From Spisula solida (Eukaryota > Mollusca > Bivalvia > Venerida > Mactridae): a DNA stretch of 64,000 nucleotides. Shown piece after piece: positions 46,771-59,345 of the stretch. Position 1 is the first letter of the stretch. Each line of letters begins with the position of its first letter. The stretch covers positions 51,932,761 to 51,996,760 of the forward strand of contig OX365950.1 of NCBI GenBank assembly GCA_947247005.1. The letters are read 5' to 3'. A model generated the notes under the pieces. The model worked only from the letters and a program-made list of their open reading frames with translations, ran no database searches and was not told where the DNA came from. The translations under genes and the position numbers were made by a program.

Positions 46771-47479
46771 GCATGTAAGGTCTCAATGTTACCTGTTGCT
46801 ATTGGAAAAGAGGAATGAATGCTTGCACTTTCTTATACTTAGGATATTTTCACTAGAACAGTAATTTGACAGTTTCTGTCAAGCATTTATATACATTCAA
46901 AGTCATGTACATTCCATCTGGTCCTTGAGGATCTACAGGCTGGCTATATATAATTGTAATGTTCATAATAACATTGAAGGCTACTGATTAGTCCTGTATA
47001 TAATTTCTTTTCTATTGTTGGTGAATTGGAGAAAAAGAATGATTACATACTAGGGAAACCAAACAGCTTAAAACTTATAAGTCTATCGTTTGATTATAAC
47101 GAGCCCGGACGAGCGGGAAATGCAACAGAAGCAATAAGTGAACGTATTTAGATTCACACACCTATTGCTGAACATATCTACATAATTCTAACAGCACATT
47201 ATATTTATTATGTCTAGCATGGTGCGACCCGCATTGGATTTTCATTTTTATTTGACTGAGTTCATAAAATATTAAGGCATACACTGCGTACTTCGAGACA
47301 TACAAACGGTGGTTGTCGTCTCGCGTGACATGTCGTGTGATTAGACTTAGTCTCCGTTGATAAAGAATCAAATTGCGTGCTGGTACACAAACAAGATGCG
47401 GAAATTAGAAACGAACCACCTTGTGATTCGCACGGGAGAGTCCAAAACAAATTACATTTTTTGTACAAGAAAGAGAAAT

Positions 47480-47820
47480 ATAGGGACTTTTCGACAGCTT
47501 GGTTAATTGTCTACTTTTAAAGATTTCTGACAGCTAAGACTAGGCACTATAGTCGTTTTACTGTTGGAACTGTTGGAACTGGGGCATTCTGCTAGGGCAT
47601 TTTTGATTCCTGAAACTAATTCATTCTACTTTTCGACAGTTTAAACTTGGGTGGATCTTGATTTGTTTGATTGGGCATTGTACCTTCAATTTATTTTATG
47701 TTTCATGTGCACAGTTGGTTCAGTTTGGCATTGTGTCTTGTATGTTTTTAATGTTTTCTGTGCTCGGCTGGTTAAGATGAGTGCTGACTTCCCTGTTTGA
47801 CTTTATATTATATCGTTGTA
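47480..47820 (-). repeat. R3 repeat, ~340-bp copy
   Basis: Body (TTTCTGACAGCTAAGACTAG, CTGTTGGAACTGTTGGAACT, CTTTTCGACAGTTTAAACTTG) followed by the conserved end (GTGCTCGGCTGGTTAAGA, GACTTCCCTGTTTGAC). The ACTGTTGGA step is also in the copy at 59900. Confidence 0.75.
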
Positions 47821-49557
47821 GGAAAGAATTTCTTTAAAACACATTAGTGCTTAGTGAATTCCAAGTTTTGGCAATTTGTCTTGAAGCTGATCAAGTTAAT
47901 TTAATACAGAAATCAGTTTGTGCTGGTGTTGACCTGGGCTGGTATTCCCAAAACATCTTAAAGGGAAACTTAGAATTTTATTAAAATCTTAAAATTTCTT
48001 AAAATAAGTTTAATCAAATGTAGAAGATGCGGAGGTGATATTGCAAAAATTAACGGGGTATGGTGACGTAAGTGACTGTCTAGCTCACGTTCAGATACGT
48101 TCATGGAGGACTTGACAATTTAATAATTCTCATCCTGCGGTAGATATATTTGAGCATTAACGTGGGGTGTCCCAGAATAGCATATGATCACATTATATCT
48201 TACAAAATAACATAAATTGTACGTCAAAGTTATAATTAGTCATTAGAGAATTTATTTCTCGAAAAATGTCCAAACTTTTATTGCATTTGTTTAAAACACG
48301 GACATAATGTGTACAATTTACTAACACAAAGTGGGGCCATGTGTTCCGCACAACGTCAACGTTAACACTCACACATGACGTCACGATATTAAAGATTTTC
48401 AAAGTACCTTCCCGCATGTACTTTTACCATATATGACGTCATTGTTGTTTTGCTGTTTAATACTTGAAATTATTTTCCTGAGCATTTTTTTCTGCTTGCG
48501 CACCTACCGTTACCATGGGTTACAATTTTTTTATATATCATATACAACGTTTACTAATAAAAAAAAATCTTAAAGATACGTGTAATAGATGAAGAAATGT
48601 ACGTGCACAATTTCATAGCTGTAATATTATGCACTATTCTGGTACACCCCATGTTCACTTTTAATGTTTATTAATAATTGACATTATTTCGTTCCGGGCT
48701 CAACCTTTGAGAAACGGCGAAACGTCAATAACTTCACTGGCGTCATAATATAAATCGCGTTCTGTGGTCACTGTGGTGGTCGCGATATGGTTGTTACTTT
48801 GTTTTAGCCATATTTTCTTATAAAATGCGTTGTTTCATGCAGTATTTCTGGACTTGATTCTGAAAGGATGTAGTTTAATGTGATGTAGTTTGTATTTCTC
48901 TGTGTCATAGGGTATTAAAATGATGAACCCAGTCTACGATTTTTATTAATGACCCTCGTATTTAAACTAAATATTACTTACTTACAGTACATTATCAATA
49001 TGAAACATACATATATAACTCGGTGCATGGTGGTGCAAATATTTCGTCTAAAACGATAAGGGAAACTTGAGAATTGATTCTGTAACTAAAGTACAAACAA
49101 CACGGACGGTTTATTACAGACTACTTCAATCTCGCCATGAAAATATTTCTGATTTGCGTGTTTTGATACCGTTTCCTTCGATAATAATTCCCATAACAAC
49201 ATAACCTATGATGCTATCTTAATCACTTTCCCAAAACGATTTGGCATACAGAATCCTATCATAATGTTGAAAGACGTTAGGTATAATGTTATTGATGATC
49301 CCCTTCGTTGTTGAAAGTGGTACGTAAATCGGGTTCGTATTTTGTACGTTTGTTCTTACTTGCAATTCGCATGAATCAACCAAACTCATAGCACACGTTG
49401 CTTCTCTGCTATTGTTATTGGTAGCTCAAATAAGAATATTTCACACAGGTATGCGTATGCACCGGAAACTCAAGATTTTATCGCCCGTGGTCTCAGTAAG
49501 TTTATACAAACCCTCATTATCGATTCACGAAGAAATTACGTTAGGGAGAAAGTACAA
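47821..49557. other. No gene recognised; two CRE palindromes
   Basis: TGACGTCA occurs at about 48375 and 48434. A GC-richer patch at 48700-48790 (GGCGAAACGTC, CACTGGCGTCAT, GGTCGCGATATGG) could be promoter-like, but no exon follows convincingly. Confidence 0.35.
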
Positions 49558-49639
49558 GTATCTGTCCATTCCTGAGAAATAATGGAGACGAGGCTCCGAA
49601 GGGCCGAGTTTCCATTATTTCTCAGGAATGGACAGATAC
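49558..49639. repeat. 31-bp-arm hairpin (short palindrome)
   Basis: GTATCTGTCCATTCCTGAGA plus AATAATGGA is mirrored by TCCATTATTTCTCAGGAATG plus GACAGATAC around a 20-base loop. A second, smaller hairpin of the same core lies at 50583-50610 (GTCTCCATTCCTG...AATGGAGAC). Confidence 0.8.
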
Positions 49640-49846
49640 GCGGACTTTCTCTGACTTAAAATACACCATATTGTCAAATGTTATTTTTATTTTATGTAAA
49701 TTTGAAGTAAATTTCAAAATTGTTATAAAATATATGTTTACTAAAACAAGTCGTCCCTCATGTACCTCTTATAGATAATCAAAACACAAACTTGACCATG
49801 CCAGACCGAGTAGATCATGCTTTTTCGTGAAACTAGTGGAATAATA

Positions 49847-50574
49847 CAATAACTCTCCATTACTCTAGTAATGGAGTGCAGTCCATGAAGCATGATTGTG
49901 TAGTTATTTGTGTGTCACATGATCAAGCCATGAATGTGTGGTCACTTATTCAGTGTCACTGGATTAAATAACATGATGTACTTATTAAAATGTTTATGAT
50001 GAAACTAGTGTTCAGTGTCAGTGAATATATTTCCGTGAATAAACAATAACTGGATATTTAAAACTTGATGAAACATGGCGGACATATATTATGTTTATCA
50101 TAAAGACTGCATTTTCGTGAATATGATGACGAAAAACGCAAATGTACGATGACGAAAACACAATCATTTCAAGTACGGTATTATTATAGCATATTATCAT
50201 ACTTATTGCTCGCGTTTTCGTCACCACACCGTCACGTTCGTGTTTTCGCCATCATGCTTTCAAGATCTTGCGTTTTCGTCATCATATACATGTACGAGTA
50301 TGTTCTTGTGTCTCATTACAGATAGTCAAATTCATGATCTAACGGAATTTTATATTATTTTGCATAAAAATGTGTAATGCAAGATTGATGAATTCATGAA
50401 ACCTTGTTTTTTTCTGTATTTATGTTGTACTGTACAGTACGAATATGTTGTGTTATATTGCACAACAGGTACATTTAGTACTACATATGTGTGTGTATAC
50501 ACAGAGTGGATGACTCTCCGTTATTTTGTTACACATTCATTCAAATGTGTAAGCAAAGTAATGGAGAGTTATTG
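49847..50574. mobile_element. 728-bp element with perfect 18-bp TIRs
   Basis: CAATAACTCTCCATTACT at 49847-49864 is exactly inverted at 50557-50574. The left terminus also folds on itself (CTCCATTACTCTAGTAATGG). Flanks ATAATA and TTAATA are similar but not an exact target duplication. The centre holds five copies of a TGACGAAAACGC motif. No coding capacity. Confidence 0.6.
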
Positions 50575-50610
50575 TTAATAAAGTCTCCATTCCTGAAAAA
50601 TAATGGAGAC

Positions 50611-51570
50611 TTATTGAATAGCTTAATCCCTTAGGTGTATTTTAATTTCCCTTCACTATAATGATTTGTTGACCTTGTATACAACCAAATCTTTGATGAT
50701 GGGGTATGTTGCTTTGCACGTGTCGGTCGGCCAGTCGATCGGTAGCACAAATGGTTTCCGTGCAATAACACAAGCAGCACGCTTTGCCCGAGAATCTTCA
50801 AACTTTACATGGAGGTTGGTCTACACCAGTAGCTGACCCCTATTGCTTTTTCAAACATCTCTTGTTATATATTGTATTTGCTGACGTTATTCTGTATGGA
50901 GAAGCGAGCGATGTCTTAATTCTGTGGCGTTCTTTCAATATAAGTTACGAATTCGTACTTGTAAGAGCATTTCGTGATACAATGATGCTATATACACGTA
51001 TGATGCCGAACGTTTATACAGAAATGACAAATGACAACTGAATATGTTGGTTTTGTCTTCAAATTAGCGGAAGTACGAAACAGTATTACTTAGTTATAGA
51101 CATCGATATCAACATGAACTGCAACATTACGTAGACTGCGAAACGTGTACATAAGTCTAAACAACCCAATATGACTAAACCCTCGCAAAAGGTTTAAGGT
51201 CGAAAGTGAGTTACAGACACAATTTGTGTGAACAGACATGTGACAGTCCTGTCCCAGACAATACATCTAACTAATGAAAATAACCAACGAGTTTCCTGTT
51301 ACAATCTTATATTCACTTCATATTTTTCTAAAACGAGGTTGTTCGTGTGTTGGAATAACTGTCTAGACATGAATACACAAACACTGCGACTTGAAATACA
51401 TATCCACAGTTCAATGGGGTTTATGAACATTGGAATGACTCAATGAAAGTTATGAGAAAGTCTAGCCCTCCATATGAATGTATGGGTTATTTAATACAGT
51501 GCATTTTCTTGTAAATGTTTATTTTCAAGATTAATGTTCAGTTTTCAGACAAGAGTTTTCAGTTTCAATA
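50611..51570. other. No gene recognised
   Basis: Frames at 50784-51041 and 51228-51446 are open but show no domain or splice context. Confidence 0.35.
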
Positions 51571-51574
51571 TGAC

Positions 51575-51740
51575 CACGTTGAAACTAGTTCATTCAGCCT
51601 TTTAACAGCTGGGACTTTAGCGGATCATTTATTCGTTCGGTTGTGTGTTGGGCATTGTGCCTTGTATGTTTTCATGTTTTCTGTGCTCGACTGGTTAAGT
51701 TGAGTGCTGCCTTCCATGTCCGAATTAATATTATCGTTTT
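51575..51740 (-). repeat. R3 repeat, conserved-end copy
   Basis: GAAACTAGTTCATTCAGCC, CGTTCGGTTGTGTGTTGGGC, TTTCTGTGCTCGACTGGTTA, AGTGCTGCCTTCCATGTCCG, then an ATTATCGTTTT tail. Confidence 0.75.
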
Positions 51741-52317
51741 GGATACAATATATATATAGATATAGTTAGGCATTATGTCGCTACATGTTCTGAATTTGAT
51801 TTGTATTAAACATATGTGCCACAGGAATCAAAATTAATTTACAACTTTTTGAACTTAGTCTGAAACTGTCACTTCATGCAGTAGTCCATGTGATAGACCG
51901 AATTTCAATACCGAATTGATGAACAGTTCCAACAAAGAGTATACTAATTAAATGTATATGTCTCAAGACATCGTACGCGGTGGTAAATAACAATAATGTT
52001 TTTGTTTGTTTCTACATGTAGCTGGTGCTATAACCGTTTCTGATCCGATAACACAAGAATTGTTGCTCCTAAGATGTTTTATATGGTGGTTAATGATCAT
52101 TAGCAGTTGGCCCCTATTAATATTGAAGTCCGTGAGTCATGAGTATAGATCGTGTTAACCACTTCATGGCTAGTTTGCTGCGTTGGTGTATACATGATTT
52201 TGTACTACTCGTGTGAACATATGCAACAAAGAAATTATATATAATAAAGTAACCATGAGCCTGGAAACGACTTACTTCAAGATAGTGCTTCGTTGCGGAC
52301 AAAATGGAAACATTATA

Positions 52318-52515
52318 TGCTACCGACGAGCGCTCGCGGATAGAAGACCGTTGCGTTCACAAGAAATCGCTCGGTAGCGCTGGCCTAGCAAAGTGTTAAA
52401 GAAACGGTATGCTATTAGCGAGCGCACTGCTCGCTCGTAGTGTGTCGTTGTATAGATGTAGGAAGGCGCTCGATAGCGCAATTTGGAAGCGGCTTGGTTA
52501 GGCAACCGGCGCCAT
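52318..52515. other. CpG-rich patch with repeated GCGCTCG/CGAGCGC text
   Basis: Local GC is near 50% in AT-rich surroundings. It contains ACGAGCGCTCGCGG, CGCTCGGTAGCGC, GCGAGCGCACTGCTCGCTCG and GCGCTCGATAGCGC, all self-complementary or mutually complementary, plus GGTTAGGCAACCGGCGCC at the right edge. It could be a small CpG island or promoter, or a hairpin-rich repeat. No convincing first exon follows. Confidence 0.5.
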
Positions 52516-52792
52516 GCATTTGATAATAATAGAATAATTAGAAAGTTTCAGAAAGTTTTCAAGACCGAATGAAGTATACACTATATCGTCCATATTATTA
52601 TTGTTTCATTCAACTCATTTGCTCAGAAACAAGGAAGGTTTCAAAAATTAATGACACTGTTACAATTTCATGCATATAACAACCAGTACAATCAGTTTAC
52701 AGGCCATATAGTACAATGTACATGTACGCGAATATTGAGCCACATAGTTTATAAGTATAATCCGCTTCAAAAAAGTATAACTTCATGTCCTC

Positions 52793-52930
52793 CGTAGCTC
52801 TATGGTTAGCGCACATGCCGTCCTATCTGGTGACCCGGGTTCAAATCCGTGTGGAGGCATACATATATAATATGCCTGCCATAGTTCAGCGGAAAGCTGG
52901 CAAATAAAGGCTATACTCGCATTTCATACA
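52793..52930 (+). mobile_element. SINE family S2, most complete copy with tRNA-like head
   Basis: Head TCCTCCGTAGCTCTATGGTT and AGCGCACATGCC (A box GTAGCTCTATGGTTAGCG) with B box GGGTTCAAATCC and a closing GTGGAGGCA that pairs with the CCTCC start. The T stem has two mismatches, so it is a derived tRNA. Tail: GCCATAGTTCAGCGGAAAGC, TGGCAAATAAAGGCTATACT. Confidence 0.75.
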
Positions 52931-55900
52931 ACAATACCTGAGAAACGTTAACACACACATATACAACCTTATCATGCTATTGGAGTACAAAATTTTTCAA
53001 GAAACATCTGAAATGAAAGTTATTGTTTTCATTTACACAATGAATTTGCACAGGAGCAAGTGTATTTTATTTAATGCAATATAAAAAAAACAATACGTTC
53101 AAATGTGATGAGCAAATACAAACCCATATACATGTTCAAAAATAAACAATATTAGCTATTTGAAATTTAATCGAGCAACCAAATTTATCGATAAATGAAG
53201 CACATATGATAACATTAGTTGCAGACGACTAAATTAGTAATTCTTAATTAAAACACAGATCCTCACTATTTAGTAATTGGTAGCAATTAGCACAATAAAG
53301 AAATTGATTAAATTGAATAGCATGTACGTATACTCATTGTACATGTCAGCTTTAATTGTAGCATAAACCAATATCTGTAAATATGTACATGTATAAAAGT
53401 ATCATGATTTGGTTTCACAAAGCCGACTTAAAGGTCTATAGGGCCGGGCTGTTTTCTGTTTCTATATTACTTGCTTATACGCAACATGATTATTTATTTG
53501 ACAAATCGACTGGGTTGCTTCAATTATGTTTTAGACAAAGTATAGTGTATGCCAAAATTACCAAGCACTTTCTTAATTAAGACAATTTTAAGTAATAAAA
53601 TATGGAACTCCTTGACGACAACGAATAATAACCAATTTTAATAGTGAGTTATTCTCAAGATAATTAGAGATGCTCGTAAGAAACGTTAATTATTAGCCCT
53701 TATAACAAAATATGTTTTGCTTCATTATCAAGTTGATTATTACTTTGTATTCGGTGTTTTCTAAACCAGCCAGCACAATAAACAACAGATTAGAAAATGC
53801 ATGAAACAGCGCAAAAAACAGTACCACTAAGAACAGACTGCCAATTACGGATTCCAATTAAGATTACAGTCGGCAATTTCCCTTTTGTTCCACTACCAAA
53901 AATAGCACACGATGTATGTGTTTATTGTGCTACAAACATATTGGAATTTAGCACAATACATACGTTTGCACTGTGTCATAATATGCATTGCTTTATTTCA
54001 TGATACCATTATATGTATAATTGTGTATATATGTCAATGCATCTTTGTACTAATACGTGTGAAATCATGTGCATATTGCCTTATTTTCGAAATAAACGAC
54101 CTATAATTATTATATTTTTGGAAACCCATGTGCCTATAGACGCTTGTCTTTCGTTTCAATGATCTGTCCACACATGTAAAAACTCATCTTGAAATTGACT
54201 CGCATCCAGTTTTCTCTTTACCAATTAGAAAAATAATTACAGTTGGTGTAATGTTGAAAATTCAATCTGTAAAGTTTAACATGTAATTCAAATTTGAGTA
54301 GGGAAAGGCGTAAAGAAAATGTACATACAGTGTGTAATAAAAATAAAGCAGGAAACGAAATGCGGGAAATAATGACGACAATTATACGAGATGAGGAAAT
54401 ATGTACAATTTACACACCTATAGGAACGAACACACTATGAAGCAGCATTTTCCCAAGCTTCGAAGTGTTAGTTTTGACACTGGGGGCTTCAATATATCCA
54501 GTAATAACACTTGACCTCCAATCTCAACACACCATTTAGTAAGATACATGTAGTAGAAAATTGTCTTATAATATAATACAAATGGCAACCAACAATGTGA
54601 TACCTTCGTAGTGTAGTTAGATCTAAGACGATACTCGTACGATGTTGGTGTAAATAATGAATATTAAAAAGCGACTTTAAAACAATTTTTAAAATCGATT
54701 AATCGGGAGTTAACATGTGGGAGGGAAATGTGTGTACAGTAGCGCCCTTAGATTGTGTTTCTTAATGGTGAATAAAAACATGTGCATTATACTTGTTATT
54801 ATGTAAATACAAAACACTTGCGATGTTAGAATCGGAATAATGGACATGTAGCTGTATGTGATATGCAATATGGTAAAGGTACTGAAATACCTCGTTTTAG
54901 CTGAAGGCATGAACAGTTAAAGAACAACAGTAATAAAAACACAACTGCATTTATATCATATCCAAACAAAAAGAAACGCAGGTGACAATGTGTAATACAT
55001 CAATTCACAATCCCAAATATGGTATTTCCACACCCACATATACATAGAGTACACATACTTATTGGCAGACGAATGTCATGCGAACGAAATGTATCAAACA
55101 GCGCAGGATCAGGCACGTAATCAAAAATAATCTTACATACTCGGGTAATAACACGAGATAAAATCGTCTAGACATAGCTTCTGTAACTCCATTTACTGTT
55201 CGGTAAGCGATTAATGTCAGTTAGTCTTGTTATGCACCAATATTGTGAATTGATCAGATGAATAAAACAAACATAACCAAAACAAGGCAATAAATTTAGC
55301 ATTAGAAACCCTTTTTTATGATAGCCTCTCCGAAAAATATCGACTGAGCAATAAGTTCTTGCAAATACTGAATGGCGGTTCTGATCGATGCGAAGTTTTA
55401 CTATTAAGTGGCAATGTGCGACACATTTTGCATCTTTGGGCTCGTTTAGTATTGTACATACTATTAGATACTCATAGATACTCATACGAATATGCACTGC
55501 CCTCCAAACGCTCCTTCTCACTCCTCAAATCATACGATTTACTTCAAATGACTGACACCTATGTAAAAATAACCAATTTTCTTGCAGTTAAATAATTACA
55601 TAGTGTCAACCAAATAAGCAACAATTTTCAAAGGTTTCGAATGAAAGTCATGAGAAAAACAACAGTATCCGTCAACTCATGAAAAATCAAAGTACTGACA
55701 ACCAAATGTGAGAGCAAGGTTGGTAGAGAAGACATTTAATTCGGTGCAGGATACATACTTCATTTATTGCTCACACATTATTTGCTCACATATAATTTGG
55801 GGTGTGTGAATGAACTTTTGGAAGATAGTGTATTCGAGCGATATATATACTCAATAGCCTTTAGCAATTACTGACAAAACGGTAAGGAACATTTGCTGTG

Positions 55901-56380
55901 AAATGGACGTGTTTCAATGAATGCCCAATCGTGCGTCAAGCATGCCTCGGGAAGCATGCATCGGATACACCGATTTCATTGAATAGGCTGATTTAGATAC
56001 GTAAATGTTGATATCCTCGTTTCCATGTATAGCTCATTACATTGGTGTTATATTTGTCTTTCTAGCAACATACTTCCTTAGCTGACCCATTCAATCCATG
56101 TTATCGCATTGATGTTTCTATGGGTAAAGTTGAAAGTCCGACGGACAGCTCTATCCCTTTTGTATCATTGCATGAACTGATTTGGTTTAATTTCACCACC
56201 GTGATGTTTGTCTTTGCTAGCAATATTTGTATAATATACGAACATCTTCTTTTTATTGGAATAAGGTTTGACAAGTTATGACGTCATCTTTCTCGAGCAA
56301 CCTCTTGCTATGTGGAGGTTGTACATGAACGTAGCCAATGACACGACAGAACATGGCTTACTGTTACCATGGATCCAAAC
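52931..56380. other. Long AT-rich stretch, no gene recognised
   Basis: Contains only short open frames without domains or good splice context. No repeat family from this window occurs here. Confidence 0.4.
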
Positions 56381-56383
56381 CAT

Positions 56384-56479
56384 CCCTGCGTTCAAGGAAA
56401 AATCACGTGACGCAAGTTTCGTACCGTTTGCGTACCAGGTACGATACGTGCGTCACGTTATTTTTCCCTGAACGCAGGG
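56384..56479. mobile_element. 96-bp hairpin element with 3-bp flanking repeat
   Basis: CCCTGCGTTCAAGGAAAAAT plus CACGTGACGCA is mirrored by TGCGTCACGTTATTTTTCCC plus TGAACGCAGGG. The inner part adds GTACCGTTTGCGTACCAGGTAC. CAT flanks both ends (56381-56383 and 56480-56482). This is probably a minimal MITE; its superfamily is unclear. Confidence 0.7.
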
Positions 56480-56784
56480 CATGTCTTCGTAATTTAGTCT
56501 AGCAGTTTCCGAATTTTGCTGGTAACAAACACGTTATCAGTGTACGGCACACAAGAAATGGCTTGTAACCAAACAAAAGCGATTCAAATTACAGGGTATC
56601 AACCACTAAGAATCGTTTAATGAATTGAACGAAAACGAAAAGCAGACAAAGGTTTTGACAAAGACAGTAAACAGCAGGTTACACGGTAGTGCACAAAATG
56701 TTATGCACACGGGTAGAGAAGTAGGGACAACACATGGCACAAGATGTTTTCTGCATTCAAGCAATATGATATAGACCGTACATT

Positions 56785-56960
56785 GGACGTTCGACTTCTT
56801 GACAGCTGAAACTTGGACTTTCAACTGTTTAGTTCATTTTCTCGTTCAGTTGTGTGTTGGGCATTGTGTCGTGTAATTGTGGTATGTGATGTGTGTGCAT
56901 GTGCTCGGCTGTTTAAGTTGCGTAATCCTTCCCGTGTCAGAATTTTATTACCCTTTTACA
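56785..56960 (-). repeat. R3 repeat, diverged conserved-end copy
   Basis: TTGACAGCTGAAACTTGGAC, TCGTTCAGTTGTGTGTTGGG, GTGCTCGGCTGTTTAAGTTG, CCTTCCCGTGTCAGAATTTT. Confidence 0.65.
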
Positions 56961-57600
56961 CAGTATTACACGAAATGTTAAGCACTAGTACAGGGAAGTA
57001 GGTATCAGCTGCCTGCTGCCACGTGGGTCAAGATTCTCAATGTACATATGTTAGGCGTTTGCATGCAACGTGGTCTAAATCTACATTGACGTATTTATTA
57101 CAGACTATACCATGTAACGAGAACAATGGCAGTAGGCGAGTTGTGAATTTTATAATCAGTGAATTTGAATTATAGAGTTTGAAATATTTATCTTCGTCCT
57201 GGTGAAATAGTGCACAGTTGTCATTCTAACTTTTATTACAAACTATAAAATTGCCATATTGAGTTTCGTTCTACGTAATGTCGGTATCTACATTTTCTCA
57301 GCCAATTAGATTTAACGCACGAAGTCATTTCTCATATTATTCTCAATGGTACGATTTTCTTCACATATCTGATAAATTCGGGGATATGTCAACAACATTT
57401 CCAGGCAATACTCGCAAGAGATGCATTAGGATGCAAATTATGCTGTTTAAGAACTTTCCAAGTAATTATCTGCAAATATAAGATTAGAATTATTTGATAA
57501 ATACTTGGAATTCTAGACGTTGATAATTCTGCGAATTATATCAGATTCTAGACGACATGAAACAAATTCCGTGCTATTTAAATAAACACGACAACCATGT

Positions 57601-57856
57601 CAGTGAAGCAATACCACGTGACTTTCGGCTACAGGTCCAAGGCAAAATGTAGGTTTCACAGGGTGCTGGAAAAAACGTTCAAGCTGCTTAAAAAGATTTT
57701 ATATTTCATTGAAATAAAATAATTTTCCCCTTAGCATGACGTATATTTCATAGAAATCGATTAAAAAATAAAATACTTATGGTTATTTTTGTTTTCCAAT
57801 GATGACAAACTTCGTCTTGGACCTGTAGCCAAAAGCCTTGTGGTATTGCTACACTG
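57601..57856. mobile_element. 256-bp MITE (family M2) with TIRs and 5-bp target duplication
   Basis: CAGTGAAGCAATACCAC...CTTTCGGCTACAGGTCCAAG at the left mirrors the right end (reverse complement CAGTGTAGCAATACCAC...CTTTTGGCTACAGGTCCAAG). CATGT occurs immediately outside both ends (57596-57600 and 57857-57861). CAGTG ends are usual in hAT elements, though these normally make 5-8 bp duplications, so hAT is tentative. The interior recurs at 10103-10300. Confidence 0.85.
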
Positions 57857-58199
57857 CATGTTATCTGCATGAAAAAGGTCAATGCTTGAGCGAACAAATT
57901 TATAGATTTGATAGAATCTAGTTTTACTTCATCATACTAATTTGTACCTCTCTTGTTTCCCCTCTATCACAAAGGAAATTAAAATGTAGGCAGGAGATGA
58001 AGACATCACTAAGTTGAGTGATGACACTGAGGCGACGATAGATCCGAGCAATTATTATAGAGATAAGAATTGGGTTTCCTTATCTAGGATAGAAGAGGCA
58101 TACTTGTCAAGCTATGATTGCCTGTAATACCCGCGTCTTATTTCAACCAAACGATTTACATTGCGATATAATAGACTCCTTTATCGGTTCAGATATATA

Positions 58200-58826
58200 T
58201 GAGCCAGTCTCCAGGAAAACCTGCTCTTTTGACAAATAACAATCATTTGAGATTTTACATAGTTTTAAAGAATAATCATTATGAAGCAGAATGCAAAAAA
58301 ATTGTGTAAATATCTTGAGTTTTAAGGTACTAACAGCCGTTTTTGTAGAGACCCTTTTTGGAGCCTTTTTGTGTTACATAGCTAACTTCATTTAAACCTT
58401 ATTCGACGTAACTGTAATATTCAAGTATTTCATTCTTACGCAATTTGATCAAATCCTGACATAAACTGTTCAAAATAGCATCACATTTTAGTATTTTGTT
58501 TTAAAATATGTATCAAAATCGAAAATTTTCGCATTAAGAGAAATGCTACTGCTGTTTTAAACAAATAACTCCTCGTTTTTCTCAATCGGAGTACTTTTTT
58601 GAAACTGGTCACCTTAGCAACGAAGTATGTGATTTTGATATAATTCATGGGAAAGCAAAGATATAGTACTACAGAGAGCATATGGGTAAATTACCTAATT
58701 AAAAATAGAATTAATAAATATGTCTTTTTCTTATTTTAGAGCTTTTGTCAAAACCTGGTTACACATACATAATGAGATTATAGTAATTTAATGTCAAAAT
58801 AGCAGGTTTTCCTAGAGACTGGCTCA
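58200..58826. mobile_element. 627-bp element with ~35-bp TIRs and TA target
   Basis: TGAGCCAGTCTCCAGGAAAA plus CCTGCTCTTTTGAC at the left is mirrored at the right (reverse complement TGAGCCAGTCTCTAGGAAAA plus CCTGCTATTTTGAC): two mismatches. TA flanks both ends (58198-58199 and 58827-58828), in keeping with a Tc1/mariner-type target. The interior has no transposase frame, so it is non-autonomous. Confidence 0.85.
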
Positions 58827-59039
58827 TAATTATATCTTATTTTATAGATTTAATGCTAGTATTTCTCGTATACATTTTCCGGCAATAAATGCTAAACGTT
58901 CTCCCTGTCATTGTCATACAGGTTGGGTGCCTGCTGTTATTTACACGCTTAAACAAAACGCTGCTTACGACAAGTAAGATTTCTTTAACAAATGGTGATC
59001 TTCATAATCAGAAAGTATGGCATATATCTTATACCTTAC

Positions 59040-59345
59040 GGGGGATCAGTGACCTAGAGGTATGGCACGAGCTTTGGGTCGAGAGGTATCGGCTTCGGTC
59101 TTCGTCTGTGTTTCTGTTTAATTTCTCTGAACAAGAATGACCAACAATACTCCACTCGACTAAGGTGGGAATTGGTACATGTGAGGGTGGTGTCTGTTCA
59201 TGATCGATATTCCTGGGTGCCGCAGATCGATGTTTGCTGCACACCAAACATGAGATAAATAATCTCCCCAGGCAGACTCGAACTCAGGTTTTCTTAGGCA
59301 ACCATATGACCAGGGGAAGTTAAATGTCAAAGGATGGTTGAACGG
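59040..59345 (+). mobile_element. S1 SINE, plus-strand copy
   Basis: Head GGGGGATCAGTGACCTAGAG, A-box-like; B box decayed (GGCTTCGGTC). Body CCACTCGACTAAGGTGGGAA, TTGGTACATGTGAGGGTGG, then tail CCAGGCAGACTCGAACTCAG and GGGGAAGTTAAATGTCAAAG. This is the reverse complement of the 355-675 copy with many substitutions, so it is an older insertion. Confidence 0.75.

Noticed and set aside
52793..52865. Possible functional tRNA gene
   Set aside because: A and B boxes are present, but the T stem has mismatches and the sequence is joined to the S2 SINE body seen elsewhere.
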